Below, piece by piece: positions 10,459 to 22,382 of a stretch of 64,000 nucleotides of DNA. A model generated the notes under the pieces. The model made no database searches and was not told the origin of the DNA. It saw only the letters and a list, made by a program, of their open reading frames with translations. Origin of the DNA: Hirundichthys speculiger (Eukaryota > Chordata > Actinopteri > Beloniformes > Exocoetidae); assembly GCA_018398805.1 (NCBI GenBank), contig JAGFBZ010002033.1:434001-498000 (forward strand), read 5' to 3'. Position 1 is the stretch's first letter. Each line of letters begins with the position of its first letter. The translations under genes and the position numbers were made by a program.

Positions 10459-12269
10459 AGATTTCTGAATCATCAGTCTGCATGAAATAACATCAAGACA
10501 GGAAATTGCCTTCTTAAATATTGTGTAGAGTGTGGGAAGAAAATGAAGATTTGCTTGTGCCATGGCCCAGTTTCTTCTTTTCCCCCTGCTGATGTACTTT
10601 TCACTTGTTGTAGGAGAAACAATCAGCAATTCTGGAAGCTTCCACAGACCCCATTAAAAAATCATGAATCAATTAGAGCTTGTTCAAAATTTCAAACAGA
10701 ACTATCATTAAAAATTCACTGGGACCTCTTTGTCTGCCACTCGTAAATACATCATTGGCATTGGGGTGGCTGATGAGCACTGGGTCAGAATGAGCCCTGT
10801 GCTAATATGTGCTTTAACTTTGGCTTCAGTGTCAAGGGCAAGTTGTCAACATGGTTCACACAAGGTCTTCCCTAGTAGTTGGAAAAGCAGTGACTTCTCA
10901 TATCACATTTAACCACTGACGAGTCACTTTTCCTCATATCAGTGTAACCTGAATTTTACACAGTTTGTTTAGAGCCTTTTTCCCTGAAGCTTTCCTCTAT
11001 CATTAATAATCACACTGAGCTCAGATTTTAATGGGAACAGCCAGGTGTTAGAAATTAACTGAGGTCTGTAAGGTGCGAGTATTTGCTCACCTGAAAATTC
11101 TCTTTTTTCATGCATGTGCTGGCACACGCACAACTCACTTTCACACAAAAACTCCCTGCTTTCCCCAGGTTTCCATGGAAACCTGTGGTGAAGGAACAGA
11201 GAACTCAAGGACAGGTACGCTGGCAAATGAGTCTTCCTTGTATCATATGTCCACTTATCCACTATCAACATTTATCCTCCAGCACAAAGTTATTTGTCAG
11301 AAAGTATTTGAAATTTGAAGGATCTGAGACAGCCGTGACACATGTTGGTATTTGTCTGCTGGCCTGCTTTAAATTCTGTACATCTGCACACCATGTTGTG
11401 TTTGTTTGTTTGTTTGCTCATGTGTGTATGTGAGTGTGTCAGTACCACATATTTGGCTGCTTCGCATAGAAAAACAGACACAAACACAGACAAAGTCCAA
11501 TATGGTCCCCGATTGGGAGACCAGAGTGTCCCAAGTTTTTTCTCCCAACAAAGCCAGACGAAAGATTTAATAATGGAGAGTAATGTAGAAAATGATTTCA
11601 GCACAGTACTGTGGAGAAAAGTTTTATCAAGGACACTACATTTGTAGTTTTTCCATGATACCATTCATTCTATCAGTGTAAAATGACAATGTCATTTTTT
11701 TTTTTACACCGCAAGACTGATGTTTTCATCGTGTGAAGTACAGGGAGGATCACTTCTCTCTATGATCATTACAGTTTGTCACAAACAAGTAGGTGCTAGA
11801 TATTAATGGATTGCATTAAAAAATCTCTTTAGAGGTCTGCAGTGTAAGAAAATAGAGTGCCCAAGTGGTGCAATCTTTTACTTAGAATATTAGAAAGTTT
11901 AGGTGCTTCCATAAAGATTTACATTGTGCGTGTTGTCTGTTATCAGTATCGAGATGTTCCATAGGCAGCTGTAGCTCAGTGGGTAGAGAAGGTTGATCCT
12001 GTGTGACTGGAGAGACAAAGTGCTATATTCTGTATATTGAGTACATAAGAGTGTGCATATATTTACAGCGGTCTTCCATGACACTACTACCACCCCTGGT
12101 AGCAGGCTGTTAGCAACAGATCCTTCATGCACTGTGGATTGTGGGGTAGGGTGGGTGGGATCTGTGTGGATTGGGATTACTTTCCACAGATGCCAGCAGG
12201 TGTCAACAGATTGGTATCTGCTGTGTTCTTTGAGCGCTTCTTAAAAACATTTGTTGAGGGACTCCTGAC
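10459..12269. other. No gene recognised
   Basis: Intergenic or intronic sequence with overlapping short frames on both strands. A small (gttt)n tract lies near 11400, and a T-rich run near 11696-11705. A tRNA-like fragment (11964-11988) is listed separately. Confidence 0.5.
11964..11988 (+). repeat. tRNA-like A-box fragment, probable SINE remnant
   Basis: The stretch contains gtagctcagtgggtagag, an almost canonical A box of the tRNA promoter. No matching B box or cloverleaf follows. It is more likely the head of a broken tRNA-derived SINE than a tRNA gene. Confidence 0.45.
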
Positions 12270-12513
12270 CAGAGGGGTGTACTACGAAGCGAGATTAGAG
12301 GGTTAGCGAGGTATGTTGAGTCTAAAGCCAGGATTTCCGGTACCACGAAGGTGGCTCTCTTTTAACCTGGCTAGATCACCATGGTAACTTACTCTGCAAG
12401 CTTAACCTGGTCCGGAGCAGGTTATGTGCAGAGTTTAGGCTCAAATCGGCTCTAAAAAGCACCGCCCTTTCACGTTCACCCAATCTCGTTGACCTGAGCG
12501 TCAGGATTGTGCA

Positions 12514-12872
12514 ATGGAGGGAGAGTATTCAGAGACCGGACTGATCCGCTGGCTTCCCATGACCATATTCTCTATGAACGCTAGAGATTTCCAGCTGAGG
12601 GAATCCGTTACATTTGTAATCTGCTAGAGCCATATATTGGCAGCGCCACCAAACGCAGCCGTGCGCTCACAGTAGCGCAAACGGTGTGCGTTTCTTTGCG
12701 TTTCTTTGCCGCGGGAACCTACATGCATTCAGTTGGTGATGCAGAAAATCTGAGCCAGAATACTGGAATAAAGGTTGTACTTGCTCTTACTAAACTGCTG
12801 AATATGTTTGTAGTATTCCCTGGCCATCTGCCCACGCTTCAAACAAAAGAAGCGTTTTACAAAATCAGGTAA
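12514..12872 (+). pseudogene. Harbinger transposase N-terminal remnant (HARBI1-like)
   Basis: The conceptual frame starts with MEGEYSETGLIRW and continues, with frameshifts, through segments such as VCVSLRFFAAGTYMHSVGDA and LLNMFVVFPGHLPT. This spacing resembles the N-terminal region of HARBI1-type DDE transposases, upstream of the catalytic nuclease domain. The residues linking SQNT to KVV are garbled, and the frame ends at KIR before any catalytic aspartate could appear. It is a broken remnant of an enzyme that cuts and pastes the element in the nucleus. Family assignment rests on the match in layout and on the Myb-like partner gene in the same element. Confidence 0.7.
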
Positions 12873-13206
12873 CATAAATTAATAGTCCATTATATTGATA
12901 ATCAGTGTGACGTGGAATTTTATGTGAAATGTTATAATATAATTCATTCATAAGATTCCCCAGGGTGATAGGGTACCTATTAAAGTGGCCGGTGAGTGTG
13001 TATAACAGATCATATTAAATCTTAAATTAATTTCACATAGATTTAGCAAAAAACTAAAGTGATTTTCATTTATCATTCATAATGGGACAGTCAGACCTAC
13101 ATAATGTTTAAATCTGCTGCATTAAGTTTAAAGTTTAAGCGCTCTAAAAGAGGGAGGGAGATTAATTAAGGTTGTGAAATAAATATAGTGGTGAAATAAA
13201 TATAAT

Positions 13207-13371
13207 TTACGAATTTACACGATCTGCAATTTTTTGCCAGCACTCCTCTCTGGCTTTATTCGCACCTACAGTGTTGCTTTTGGCCGTAAAGATTTCTTTG
13301 AAATCCTCATAGCCCTGCATTATTAAAACCTGCTCCTCCTGACTGAAATATACGGACCGCCATATATCCAT
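13207..13371 (-). CDS. Harbinger Myb/SANT-like protein fragment, copy 1
   Basis: Open frame of 54 residues starting at MDIWRSVYFSQEEQ. The upstream in-frame ATG at 13461 adds 30 residues that are probably 5' leader. The segment SVYFSQEEQVLIMQGYEDF followed by ECWQKIADRVNS has the helix and tryptophan spacing of a Myb/SANT-like DNA-binding domain. In Harbinger elements such a protein binds near the transposon ends and brings the transposase into the nucleus. Only the first part of the domain is present, because the element ends its coding sequence at a TAA. The copy at 27326-27490 differs at only a handful of residues. This is probably the first exon of a longer gene, or a truncated one. Confidence 0.7.
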   Translation of the reverse strand: MDIWRSVYFSQEEQVLIMQGYEDFKEIFTAKSNTVGANKAREECWQKIADRVNS

Positions 13372-13844
13372 TTGATCCGGAATAGGCGTCAAATGACGCG
13401 TCAAACGCCCCCTTTTATGTGAACGCGCACAGAGCAGAAAGCAGAAAGCCGCGATTAACAAAGATAGTTGATAACCACCGTCGTGGTACCAGTTATCTCT
13501 GATGGAGAGTTTCAGGTTTGTTAAGCCAGCTCACCCAAAGAAAGCCTGGCTGTGTCCAACTTGCTTCGTAGTATACCCCTCTGGTGGCTACCGTAGGTGA
13601 ACATTATTGTTATGTTCATTCATTTCATTCATTTTATTGATTCAGTCTATGTATCTGAAAATAAATAAATGCATAAATCAATATACACAGACAAATGTGC
13701 ACAACCATAATTTTGAAACATATAGAACCTCTTGTAAAAAAAAATCTAAATAAATGGACATGTTTCCCCCAAAAAAGAAATAAAAATCAACAGAATTTAT
13801 ACCCAATGTATACACACCCATCTATATAAATATATATACACACA

Positions 13845-13873
13845 TACATACATACATACATACACACACACAT

Positions 13874-13931
<58 letters not shown>
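13845..13931. repeat. Compound microsatellite (CATA)n-(CA)n-(TA)n
   Basis: About 40 bases of CATA and CA repeats run into about 48 bases of pure TA repeat. It sits just left of the antisense hAT coding fragment and keeps a spurious isoleucine/tyrosine frame open. Confidence 0.95.
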
Positions 13932-13934
<3 letters not shown>

Positions 13935-13989
13935 GATAACTAGCTACACATTTATTTGTGTGCAAACATGCCTTTATAATAATATAATT

Positions 13990-14882
13990 GAAGCCTACCT
14001 TTGCCAACTGCAGAAAATGATTCAATTGTCGCCTCCTCAGGTTCTGCTGGTAGAGCTCCAGTTTTGCAATAAAGCTGCAGATGGTGGTCTTTGGGTGGAC
14101 CAGCGTCATCCCATCCCCCTGGAGCTTCAAAGTGACCATGTTTTTTTTGTCCAAGAAGTCGGACAGGTAGAAAATTTTATTGCGACAAGACCACAGCTGG
14201 GCCTTCAAAGTTGCGTCGGCCTGGTCGAGGAACTCAATGACTGAGGGGAAAAGCTCACACAGCCTGGCCAAGCAGTTGGACAGCCAGCACACCTCTGTGT
14301 GGAGCAGCAGGCGCTTAAAGGCGTCATCATTTTCCCTGCACAGCTGTCTGAAGAGCCGATCATTGAGCGCATGGGCCTTTATTTTGTTAATGGCCTTGAC
14401 TGCCACATTCAGGGACTCATTGAGTGACGGGGATATTTTTTTTAGTCACCAAGTTGTGACGGTGCAAAATGCAGTGTACTTTCAGAAACTTGGGAACGCG
14501 CTGCTTTAATAAGGTGGAGAATCCCCGGTATCTGCCGACCATAGCTGGCGCTCCATCAGTTGCACAGGCGATGATGTTCGTCATCTCCTGCAGAAACTCT
14601 GTCAAGGCAGTGAAGATGGTTTCCCCTTGTGTGTCTGTGGACCAGGTACTCCCCGAACAGGAAATCCTCAATCATATCCCTCCCAGGCACATAACGGACC
14701 TATATAGGCCAGGAGGACGTTATTAACAGCCGTGGTGGTCTCATCAAGCTGGACACTAAAGTCACAGCACACAGCTGTTGCTCAGTGTCCACGGACATCT
14801 CCCGTCTGCACCGGGCAACCAGCGCCCCCCCTAAAGGTTAGGAACGCCCCCTGGGGGGTGGTACCGCCTCGTTGAGAAACCC
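13990..14882 (-). pseudogene. hAT transposase fragment (ZBED5/FAM200-like, Buster group)
   Basis: On the minus strand, two frames separated by a frameshift near 14410 encode segments such as IIACATDGAPAMVGRYRGF and then CWLSNCLARLCELFPSVIEF. The first contains the CATDGAPAMVG signature found in the RNase H-like catalytic core of hAT transposases of the ZBED5/FAM200 type. An in-frame stop lies upstream near 14700. The right end near 14882 (minus-strand start ggtttctcaacgaggcggtacc) resembles a hAT terminus. N- and C-terminal parts are missing and the left end runs into a microsatellite. This is a dead fragment and not a domesticated gene. Confidence 0.75.
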
Positions 14883-14885
14883 TAC

Positions 14886-15055
14886 CTTAGATGTTTCCCT
14901 GCTTCAGCGCACCTGATTCAAATGAATGGATCACCATCAGCTTGTCATCCAGGTCTGCACAAGTCTGGTAACGACCCATTCATGTGAATCTGGTGCGCTG
15001 AAGCAGGGAAACATCTAAGACATGCAGGTTTGAGGTTCTCAAGGACCAGGGTTGG
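14886..15055. mobile_element. Hairpin MITE, copy 1 (partial)
   Basis: The left arm gatgtttccctgcttcagcg and the right arm cgctgaagcagggaaacatc are exact reverse complements. The adjacent cacctgattca and gaatctggtg pair with one mismatch. The loop contains gcttgtcatccaggtctgca. The same structure recurs at 31496-31714. The outer left terminus is missing here. Confidence 0.75.
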
Positions 15056-16010
15056 CCACCCGTGCTCTATCCTCTGCATTCTCTTCTCTCACACCAACTA
15101 ACTTCATGTCCTCTTTCACAACATGCATAAATCTCCTCGTTGGTCTTCCTCTAGGCCTCCTGCCTGGTAGTTCCAACCTCATCATCCTTCTACCAGTCCT
15201 TCTACCACTATCTTTCCGCTGTACATGTCCAAATCAGTCTGGCCTCTCTGACTTTCTTTCCAAAACCCAAAACAGAGGGATGTGCTGTCCCTCTGATGTA
15301 TTCATTCCTGATCCTATCCATCCTCATTACTCCCAAATAGAACCTTAACATTTTAATCCTCCGCTACCTCCAACTTTATTTCTTTTCCTCAGTGCCACGG
15401 TCTCTGAACCATACACCATCACAGGTCTTACCTCTACCTTGTTCACCTTTCCTTTCATTATTGCTCTCTTGGTACCCTGTCATATGCGGTCTACAAAGAC
15501 ACAATGCAGATCCCTCTGACCTTCTGTGAACTACTCTATCGGCATCCTCAAAGCAAATATTGCTTTTGTAGTACTCCTTTTTTTTCTTTTTTTTTTTTTA
15601 GCATGAATCCATACTGCTGTTCATAAATGCTCACTTCTGCCCTTAGTCTAGTTTCCACTATTCTTTCCCATAACTTCTATTGTGTGGCTCATCAGTTTTA
15701 TTCCTCTGTAGCTGCCACAACTCTGCATGTGTCCCTTGTTCTTAAAAATCAGTACCAGCTGGGCCGCCCTGGTAGTACAGTGGTTAGGGCAGGCGGCCCA
15801 TATACAGAGACTATAGTCCTCGTGCAGTTGGTCGCGAGTTCGACTCCTGGCTTGTCGGCCCTTTGCCACGTGTCTTCCCCGTTCTCTCTGCTCCCCCCCC
15901 TTCCTGTCTCTCTCCACTATCAATAAAGGCCACTAGTGCCAAAAAAATCTTAAAAAAAAAAATAAATCAGTACCAGCTAACTTCTCGATTTCTCAGGAAT
16001 CCTCTCTATC
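15056..16010 (-). pseudogene. LINE reverse-transcriptase remnant, split by a SINE
   Basis: Minus-strand reading gives scattered pieces of one LINE protein in the correct order. At 15650-15720 there is a GSYRGIKLMSHT block (reverse transcriptase motif region) preceded by LVLIFKNKG. Near the left end there is a C-terminal block of the form WFGHVQ followed by LPGRR and RGRP. Much of the middle, including the catalytic YADD region, is deleted. A SINE with a 15-bp TSD separates the LVLIFKNKG part from upstream sequence that resumes at about 15979. The clade (RTE/Rex3-like or another APE-type LINE) is not certain. Confidence 0.65.
15746..15978 (+). mobile_element. tRNA-derived SINE with exact 15-bp TSD
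   Basis: The element at 15761-15963 has an A-box region, tagtacagtggttag, and a B-box region, gagttcgactcc. A pyrimidine-rich body, tcaataaaggccactagtg and a poly-A tail follow. Exact direct repeats aaatcagtaccagct at 15746-15760 and 15964-15978 are the TSD. It inserted into the antisense LINE remnant described separately. A degraded antisense copy lies near 19.1 kb. Confidence 0.92.
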
Positions 16011-16159
16011 TATATCCACGTATATATCTATATCTGTGTTTTAAGAAGCAGTGCATGAGTGATTTTGTGAATAGGTATTGAAAAATACATTGTATAGACT
16101 TTTGTAGACCTTTCCAGTGCAGCACTGAAAGCATGCATGGCATAAGTTACAAATCACTC

Positions 16160-16534
16160 TACAACCCTTGGCAAAAGATACGGAATCACAAACTCTGAAA
16201 GGTTTTGCATTTGGCTGTTTAATTTTATTGATTTTTCCTATTCAAAGCTGAACATTCTGGCATCATGGCATGTTTTTATTTCCTTTTTTAAACTAAATTT
16301 AGAGAAAAATTGTAGAATCACTCTGTCGTGAGGTAAAAAGTAATGAAATCACTTTGCAACTCACATTTCTTGAATAAATATTTTCACTAATGTTTTTTGT
16401 TTTAGTTATGATCTTTATTAAGGTATTTTATTTGTTTGTTTTTACAAATGTTAATTTTTTTCTTTTCATAAAATCAAACAGCTCAATAAAAATCTTCAGG
16501 ATTGTTGACTTCATATATTTTTCCAGGGGTTGTA
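16160..16534. mobile_element. Tc1/mariner-type MITE (371 bp)
   Basis: The element at 16162-16532 is flanked by TA dinucleotides. The left end caacccttggcaaaagatac and the right end ttccaggggttg are imperfect inverted repeats. There is no transposase. The interior is AT-rich. Confidence 0.7.
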
Positions 16535-19059
16535 ATTATTATTTTCATATAAACAATAGCTGAAATGACTTTAGCTGAAATCTAAAGGAAGAAATGTTGC
16601 TCTTATTATTAACCGCCTGAAACTGATCTAGGTTTTCCAGCTTGTCTTATGTAGTCTCATCACTGCCTCTATCTTTACTGTTTTGGTACGGTATCGGTTT
16701 TCAAAAGGCTGGATTTCTACAATTTAGTGCTTTTAGCCAAAATACTTTTTCAAAGCCATTGAGCCAAGTGCACTTCTAACCATCAAAGTTGGTGACTAAC
16801 TGTAGATTACTTGTGCTTTAAGGAGTTAGTGGAAAGATCAGAGCAAAGGTGTAGAAAAAGAATCCAAAATAACTTAATACAGCTTTGATATATTCAAAGT
16901 TAAGTCAAAATTATGTGTTAAAGGAGTGTTGGATTGGGAGAAATCGCCACACTAAATAAATGTGTACACTTCATTTTATGTTATGACTTTATTCTTTGTG
17001 TATAGCCTTTATCTCCTCTGCATGTCCTGTATGTAAGAGGCTGCATGACACCAGTAACGGATGCGTGCATTCACAAGCTGTTCTGGCCCCCTATAGCACT
17101 CTATACCATATGTTACCCCGAGAGGAACAGCTAGCTCACTCTGTTGCAGTGTAAAAAGAGATGTTTTGTGTCACGCTCAAAACATCATAAAAATAGATTC
17201 CCTTTTTCTTACTTCTCTGTCATTGTGTGTTTGTGTGTACTTGTTTGTTTAGACTTGCCACACATATGCATTAACAGTTCTCTCACAACATTTACAACTT
17301 GTAACATTTGTTATTATATCCATTGCAAGTGTAAGTTCCAGAGTTAAAGGGCTGGATGTTGTCTGGGTGATGAGCTGATTAGTGGGAAAGAGGTGTTCTA
17401 GCAGCCTCCACACACTTCTGCATGGCAACAGACTTGTTTGTTTCATTTGTCTTGTCTTTCCTCCACTTTTCCTTAATTCATCATCTTAGCAAATGATGGC
17501 GAGTTCTGGAGAGGGATTCTGCATGCTCAAGTGTTTGTTTGTGTGTATTATGTAGGCTATATACACAAAAGTGGATCACTTATTAAAAATCACAATTTCC
17601 TCAGCATGCATAGACTTATCTACTTATCTGCGATCTACTAAAGGGCTGGTTCAGTGAATAGTCGAGATAATCTCTCCAGTTTCCTTGAAATTTAAAAAGT
17701 GTATTAATTACAATTCCAAAACAGAAACTTTTGAGACTTTTTTTTTTTTGTCTTAACTGTGGATCTCCACTTTGTCAACAAAGAAAGGAGAAAGACAGGC
17801 AGGCATTTGTATTTTCTCTTTCAGCAGTGCATAATGAAATTCAAGTTTTCAAAGAATCTCAAGGAATGGTAGTCGGTCTAAATGGTCTTCATGAAATGTT
17901 TCTCATTCACACTGAAGCAAACTCACTTCTCATAGATCCAGTCTGAATACAGCAATGCTATTTTTCTGACACACATGCCCCAGTAGTGAGCATATCAGGG
18001 AACAATGTGGGGTGGAGTAACCTGACCAAGGACACTTCACCGTAATGTATGGCAGGGCTGGGAATCAGCTGACCAAGTGATTAGAAGATGACCTAATTTA
18101 CCCCACTGATCGATGGCGAGTGTGCAAAGGGCAAGGGCATAAGCCTAAGATAGACATCCATGATCTATGATTCCTCAGATGAAAGTACATCAAGAACTAC
18201 CTCACAGTTGATATAACCACACGGACAAGGGATTACTTAAACACTAGACACTATAATGCAGAGCTGCACTCAGGGACAGACTAAAAAAACGGCCGGGACT
18301 GGGGGGGGGCTATAGTGATATATTGTCATAACAACACTCAAACATAAAAACTATTTATGATTGTTTATTCAAGAGCACTAATATTAAAGGACGACTAAAC
18401 ATCACTTGCATCTCCAAAACAAAAGTGAACATAAACATTGTCTTTTATACTGCTATTTTAGTTATTTATATGCTTGCATTTTAAACAAAATAAAATCTAC
18501 ATCTATATCACATATGCTTGATTTACATTTGTTTGTGAGATTACTTGGAATGACAGCCATTAAAACTGTACTTATACCTCTAAAATTCTAACACTTTGGA
18601 TAAACATATTATTTGATACCTAGACCACAGACAAGAATAAAACAGATTTGGTTTTCCTAAATCCCATAAGATTTTTAGCCTTAGGTCTATTCTGTATCAG
18701 AATTAACCTGCTTGACACATTTTATAGTTTTTAATATTATGCTAAGGTGACCCAAAAACCCAAAAAAGACGACACTCTACAGGCCTCTTGTTGATACTGC
18801 AAAAATACTCAAAGATGAAAAAGTAGCTTTATAAAGCATACATTTATTTAAAATATTCCTTTTCTGTTTGAAATGAAAATGTTCTGATATGTAAACCTAA
18901 ATAATGCCTCATAACCAGTGACAATCAGTGTGGTGAGATTCATGGCTGGTGAGGCACTGACTCCATCAGAATCAGATTTACACATTTATGAACCCAACAG
19001 AGTAGATTATTCAACACTTGGTCAGCAGTAGTTAGCAGGTTATGTTTTATATGTCAGAG
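16535..19059. other. No gene recognised
   Basis: Intergenic or intronic sequence. Simple features include a poly-T run near 17740, a G run near 18301-18310 and AT-rich stretches. No frame has a recognisable domain. Confidence 0.5.
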
Positions 19060-19205
19060 CATCTTTTTAAAAGATTTTCTAGTGGCCTTTATTGGATAGA
19101 GAGAAAGCATTGGCTAAAAAGGGACACAACAACATATTACAACACCGGAAACTAAACCCACAAACCACTATATGAGAGTCCACCCACTTAACCACTAGAC
19201 TTCCT
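19060..19205 (-). mobile_element. Degraded antisense copy of the 15.8-kb SINE
   Basis: The segment ctagtggcctttattggatagagagaaag matches the reverse complement of the 3' body of the SINE at 15761-15963. It is followed at the expected distance by a decayed B-box region and by ccacttaaccactag near the head. No TSD is visible, so it is older than the 15.8-kb copy. Confidence 0.55.
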
Positions 19206-19233
19206 ATCAAATACTATTGTAGGACCCTGACAT

Positions 19234-19363
19234 TACAGTGATCTCTTGCCACTTTGCAGTTTGAGGGTTTTAGGTTTTAGGGCTCCGGCTCCGGTTCGTG
19301 GATTTTGATTGTCGCAGGGGGGTGCCAGTCCCCATTAACTGCGAAAACTAAGGGATTACTGTA
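19234..19363. mobile_element. Small mariner-like MITE (126 bp)
   Basis: The element at 19236-19361 is bounded by TA on both sides. The left end cagtgatctcttgccactttgcag and the right end ctgcgaaaactaagggattactg are imperfect inverted repeats. The short length, TA target and CAGT start fit a non-autonomous mariner/pogo-type element. Confidence 0.7.
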
Positions 19364-20414
19364 TACTGATTTTTGAATTAAATTCCCCCATGCTATGCTG
19401 CTGTGATTAGTTAGTGAACCATTCAACCAATCGTCCTTCAAACAACATTTGTAGCCTATTCCACAGACATTGCACCACAAGAGAAGAAAAGGATAAATAG
19501 TGCCAAAATGGAAAACACTTCTCTCCCTTACTTGGCTTTCTTTAGTTTTAATTTTTCTCATCCACCTTTCTCCTTGCGTTTTCTGCTTGCCATCTTTCTG
19601 TTGACAGACACTAACGTTAGTCTGCTTCGTTGGTTTTTAAGCCTATAAACGATAAATGATCGTCTTAGCGCCCCCTGCTGTTAGTTGATAGACTGAAGAT
19701 TTTGTTTATTGAACAGGGCCGACGGCTGTAGACTGGACGGCCATTCTGGACTTTTCCAGAATCCACAGATTACCAGTCTGACCTTGGCTGCATTCACAAA
19801 TGGAGCTTCAATATCTCTGGGCTCTGAAATATCTGGGACAGCCCATCACATGGTGGGAACATGGATTAGGCCAGTTGCATCAGTACATCACATATGTTTT
19901 GGATGAAACAGACACTTTGTATTCTGCAAAGGACCTTTCTGACTGTTATCAGCGTCACATCCGTAAACCAGGCTCTGTGATGGTATGTGTTTGTATCAGT
20001 GTGCTTGACAAAGATCATTTATACCTCTGTATTGATACAGAAAAGTGCACTGAGATTTAAAAATGTGCTGCCTTGGACACAACATCTTTTCCAGGGACGT
20101 TCATAAATTTTTCAACAAAGCCATACAAAACTACATTCTGCACACATAACAAAGACATGTCTGAGGAAGAAGAGGGCATGGATACTGGACTGGCTCGCCT
20201 GCAGTCCTGATCTGTTCCGATGAGAAAATAAGCAAAGGATTTTGAAATAAAAAGTTCCACAATAGTGAACCTGTATTGTTGAAAATCTTAAGACATGATT
20301 TCAGAAAGAAAGAGAATGTGTTGCAATGTGTCGGTTCTGATTCTGTGGAGTAAAGTTAAGCTCATTCCCTCTATCTCTGCCTATGCCTAATAAATGGGAA
20401 TTGACTAGATCAAT
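19364..20414. other. No gene recognised
   Basis: The longest frames are under 100 codons and carry no recognisable motif. Nothing structural stands out. Confidence 0.45.
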
Positions 20415-20760
20415 TTAATTCAATTTTTCAATTTTATTTGTATAGCGTCTGTTACAATGACAATTGTCTGTAGGCGCTTTACAGAGACCCAGAGCATGAC
20501 CCCCGAGCAAATATCATTAACTAAAATTATAATATTAAATCCAATCAATGATAATGGCAGGTAAAAAACTCCCACATTGGGAGAAAAAAAACCTTTAAGC
20601 CAAACAGAGGCAAGGAAAAACTCCACTTTAAGAGGAAGAAACCTTGAGCAGGACCTGGATCATATGGGGGGACCTTCCTGCCAAAGGCCAGCTGGGTAAA
20701 GAAAGAAAAGAGGGGAGACAGGACAGAGAGAGGAGAGCACACAAATGACTAAATACAACA
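20415..20760 (-). mobile_element. Rex1-like LINE 3' tail, antisense
   Basis: The reverse complement matches the tails at 10010-10458 and 40030-40345 block for block, including ctgtaggcgctttacagaga and accttgagcaggacctgg. The A/T-rich tail (aattcaattttt) lies at the left end as expected for the minus strand. Confidence 0.85.
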
Positions 20761-21587
20761 ACCATATAAACAATACAATGACCATATAACGATCAGAGGC
20801 AAGATGCTAAAAAAAGAAGTCTTCAAACTTTATAAACATAAATCCTAAAACAGGCCTTCAAGTACCTCTCCAGAACCAAGCAGTGGAACTCACCGACTTC
20901 AACTTTCTTCCTCAAACTGGGATTTACTCAGTTTTTTTCTATCTAAGAATCGTTAATATTTTACTACGAACTTTCTTTGCGCTTCATGTGACTAGGCATA
21001 TCTGGACCTGTAAAGTATTTGCAGTTTCATGCAATTAATTTACTTCACTTTTAATTTGCAAAGATATTTAGTTGAGTGATTTTAATTTTTAACTCATTAA
21101 AACTCACATGTTGTATGATCTTTCGACTTCTTTTGTCATTTTACTGTAATATCTTTAATTCTTTTTTATTTCTTTTTTAAAATCTTTGTTTATTTTATTG
21201 ATTCAGATTCTCAAAAACTATATTACAGACTTCTAATCTGAGTGCTTTGTCCAACAAAAGTGAAAAATAAAATACTGTAAATGGCAGAAGATTCACAGAG
21301 ATGAAAAGGCTTAACAGTAACTTAACTTGTTAGCTAAAGTGTTTTATTTCAATAGATGAATGAGATTAAAAAAAAAAAAATCCAAATCCATTCACCTTTT
21401 ACTGCTTGCACATATATTGGTCATATCTAATCTGTGCCACAGAGGAGGTAAAAATCAGAAATGGGTCACTGAACCTTGCAGTGTAAATGTGGCCAAATAT
21501 GTCTTATCACAACATTTCCGCCTGGGATCATTGATGAGCCAATAGAATGACCTCAAATTTGACCCTATTAACTAATTAACTCACAAT
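20761..21587. other. No gene recognised
   Basis: AT-rich sequence with no repeat structure that I can define and no credible frame. Confidence 0.45.
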
Positions 21588-22376
21588 GACTGCAAGATGC
21601 CCAGGTCCTACGGCTGCAAAACAAGCTCAAATCACCAATCCTCCACTCACTGTGCTCACCAGCTGTTCTGAGGTGGTTCTGCTGAAATGCTGCGCTTGGT
21701 TTTCTCCATATGTAGTGGCCAAACATCTCCACTGTGGTTTTGTCTTTTCAAATGAAATTGTCACAGAGGTCCTGTGGTTCAGATGTTCAACTTTGCAGAC
21801 CCAAGCCATGCTGCAATGCTGTTTTTATAGAGAAACAGTCTTCCTCCTTTCAACCCTTCTGAATTAAGCCGTACTTGTTCAGGTATGGCTGAGTCTGAGA
21901 TGTAGCTCTTCTGATTTCTCCAATTTCTCTGAGCTTTGCACAGTCTGACTTTGGGGTTACCTTGGTGGGATGTCCACTCCTTGACAGACTGGCAACTGTC
22001 TCAAAAGATTTCCATATGTCGATATTCTTTCTGACCTTTGAATGGCTAATTGCAAATTATTTGGAAATGACCTTACTCTTCCCATAATCATTATGAAGGA
22101 ATAGTTTCTTTAAGACTGCTGAAGTCTTTACTCTTTGGTGTTGTGCTTAGACACATTTGAGTGCTCCACACCAATAAACTGCTAAACCATCTGCTTTTAA
22201 AGAGGTTGTTAGACTTACAGTGATCTTTTGAGCAGCACTTGGGTACTGGTTACCCTCCTACCTCCTATTGAAGCAGCCAGGGGCCGCTCAGGTTTTCATA
22301 CTCTGTTTCTACAGTTTGGCTAAGTGTTTGTTAAATAAATGACGACAGTATAACATGTGTTGTTGTGTCTGAGGCT
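21588..22376 (-). pseudogene. Tc1-like transposon, antisense N-terminal half and terminus
   Basis: Read on the minus strand, this region follows the nucleotide layout of a common fish Tc1-like element. The terminal repeat region (ttaaataaatgac..., about 22320-22376) comes first, then the helix-turn-helix DNA-binding part, then the start of the DDE domain towards 21588 (ggctgcaaaacaagctcaaat). Frameshifts and stops break the transposase throughout. A normal Tc1 transposase has about 340 residues, and less than two thirds of one is represented. Assignment rests on recognising the conserved nucleotide pattern. Confidence 0.6.
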
Positions 22377-22382
22377 GTGCTT

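Larger units (their letters stand above)
12273..13580 (+). mobile_element. PIF-Harbinger element, copy 1 (1308 bp, internally deleted)
   Basis: TIRs read aggggtgtactacgaagc on the left and gcttcgtagtatacccct on the right. Flanking triplets are cag and ctg, consistent with a CWG-type 3-bp target but mismatched in the middle base. Remnants of the two characteristic Harbinger genes face each other: a transposase N-terminal remnant on the plus strand and a Myb-like protein on the minus strand. The catalytic part of the transposase is missing, so the copy cannot move on its own. The same element lies inverted at 27117-28574. Confidence 0.88.

Noticed and set aside
12684..12872. Treating the plus-strand frame in Harbinger copy 1 as a host gene
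   Set aside because: It lies within the TIRs of the element, has a counterpart in the inverted copy and matches the transposase N-terminal layout.
13841..13931. A CRISPR array or other spaced repeat near the microsatellites
   Set aside because: The repeats are contiguous with no unique spacers, and the host is clearly a vertebrate.
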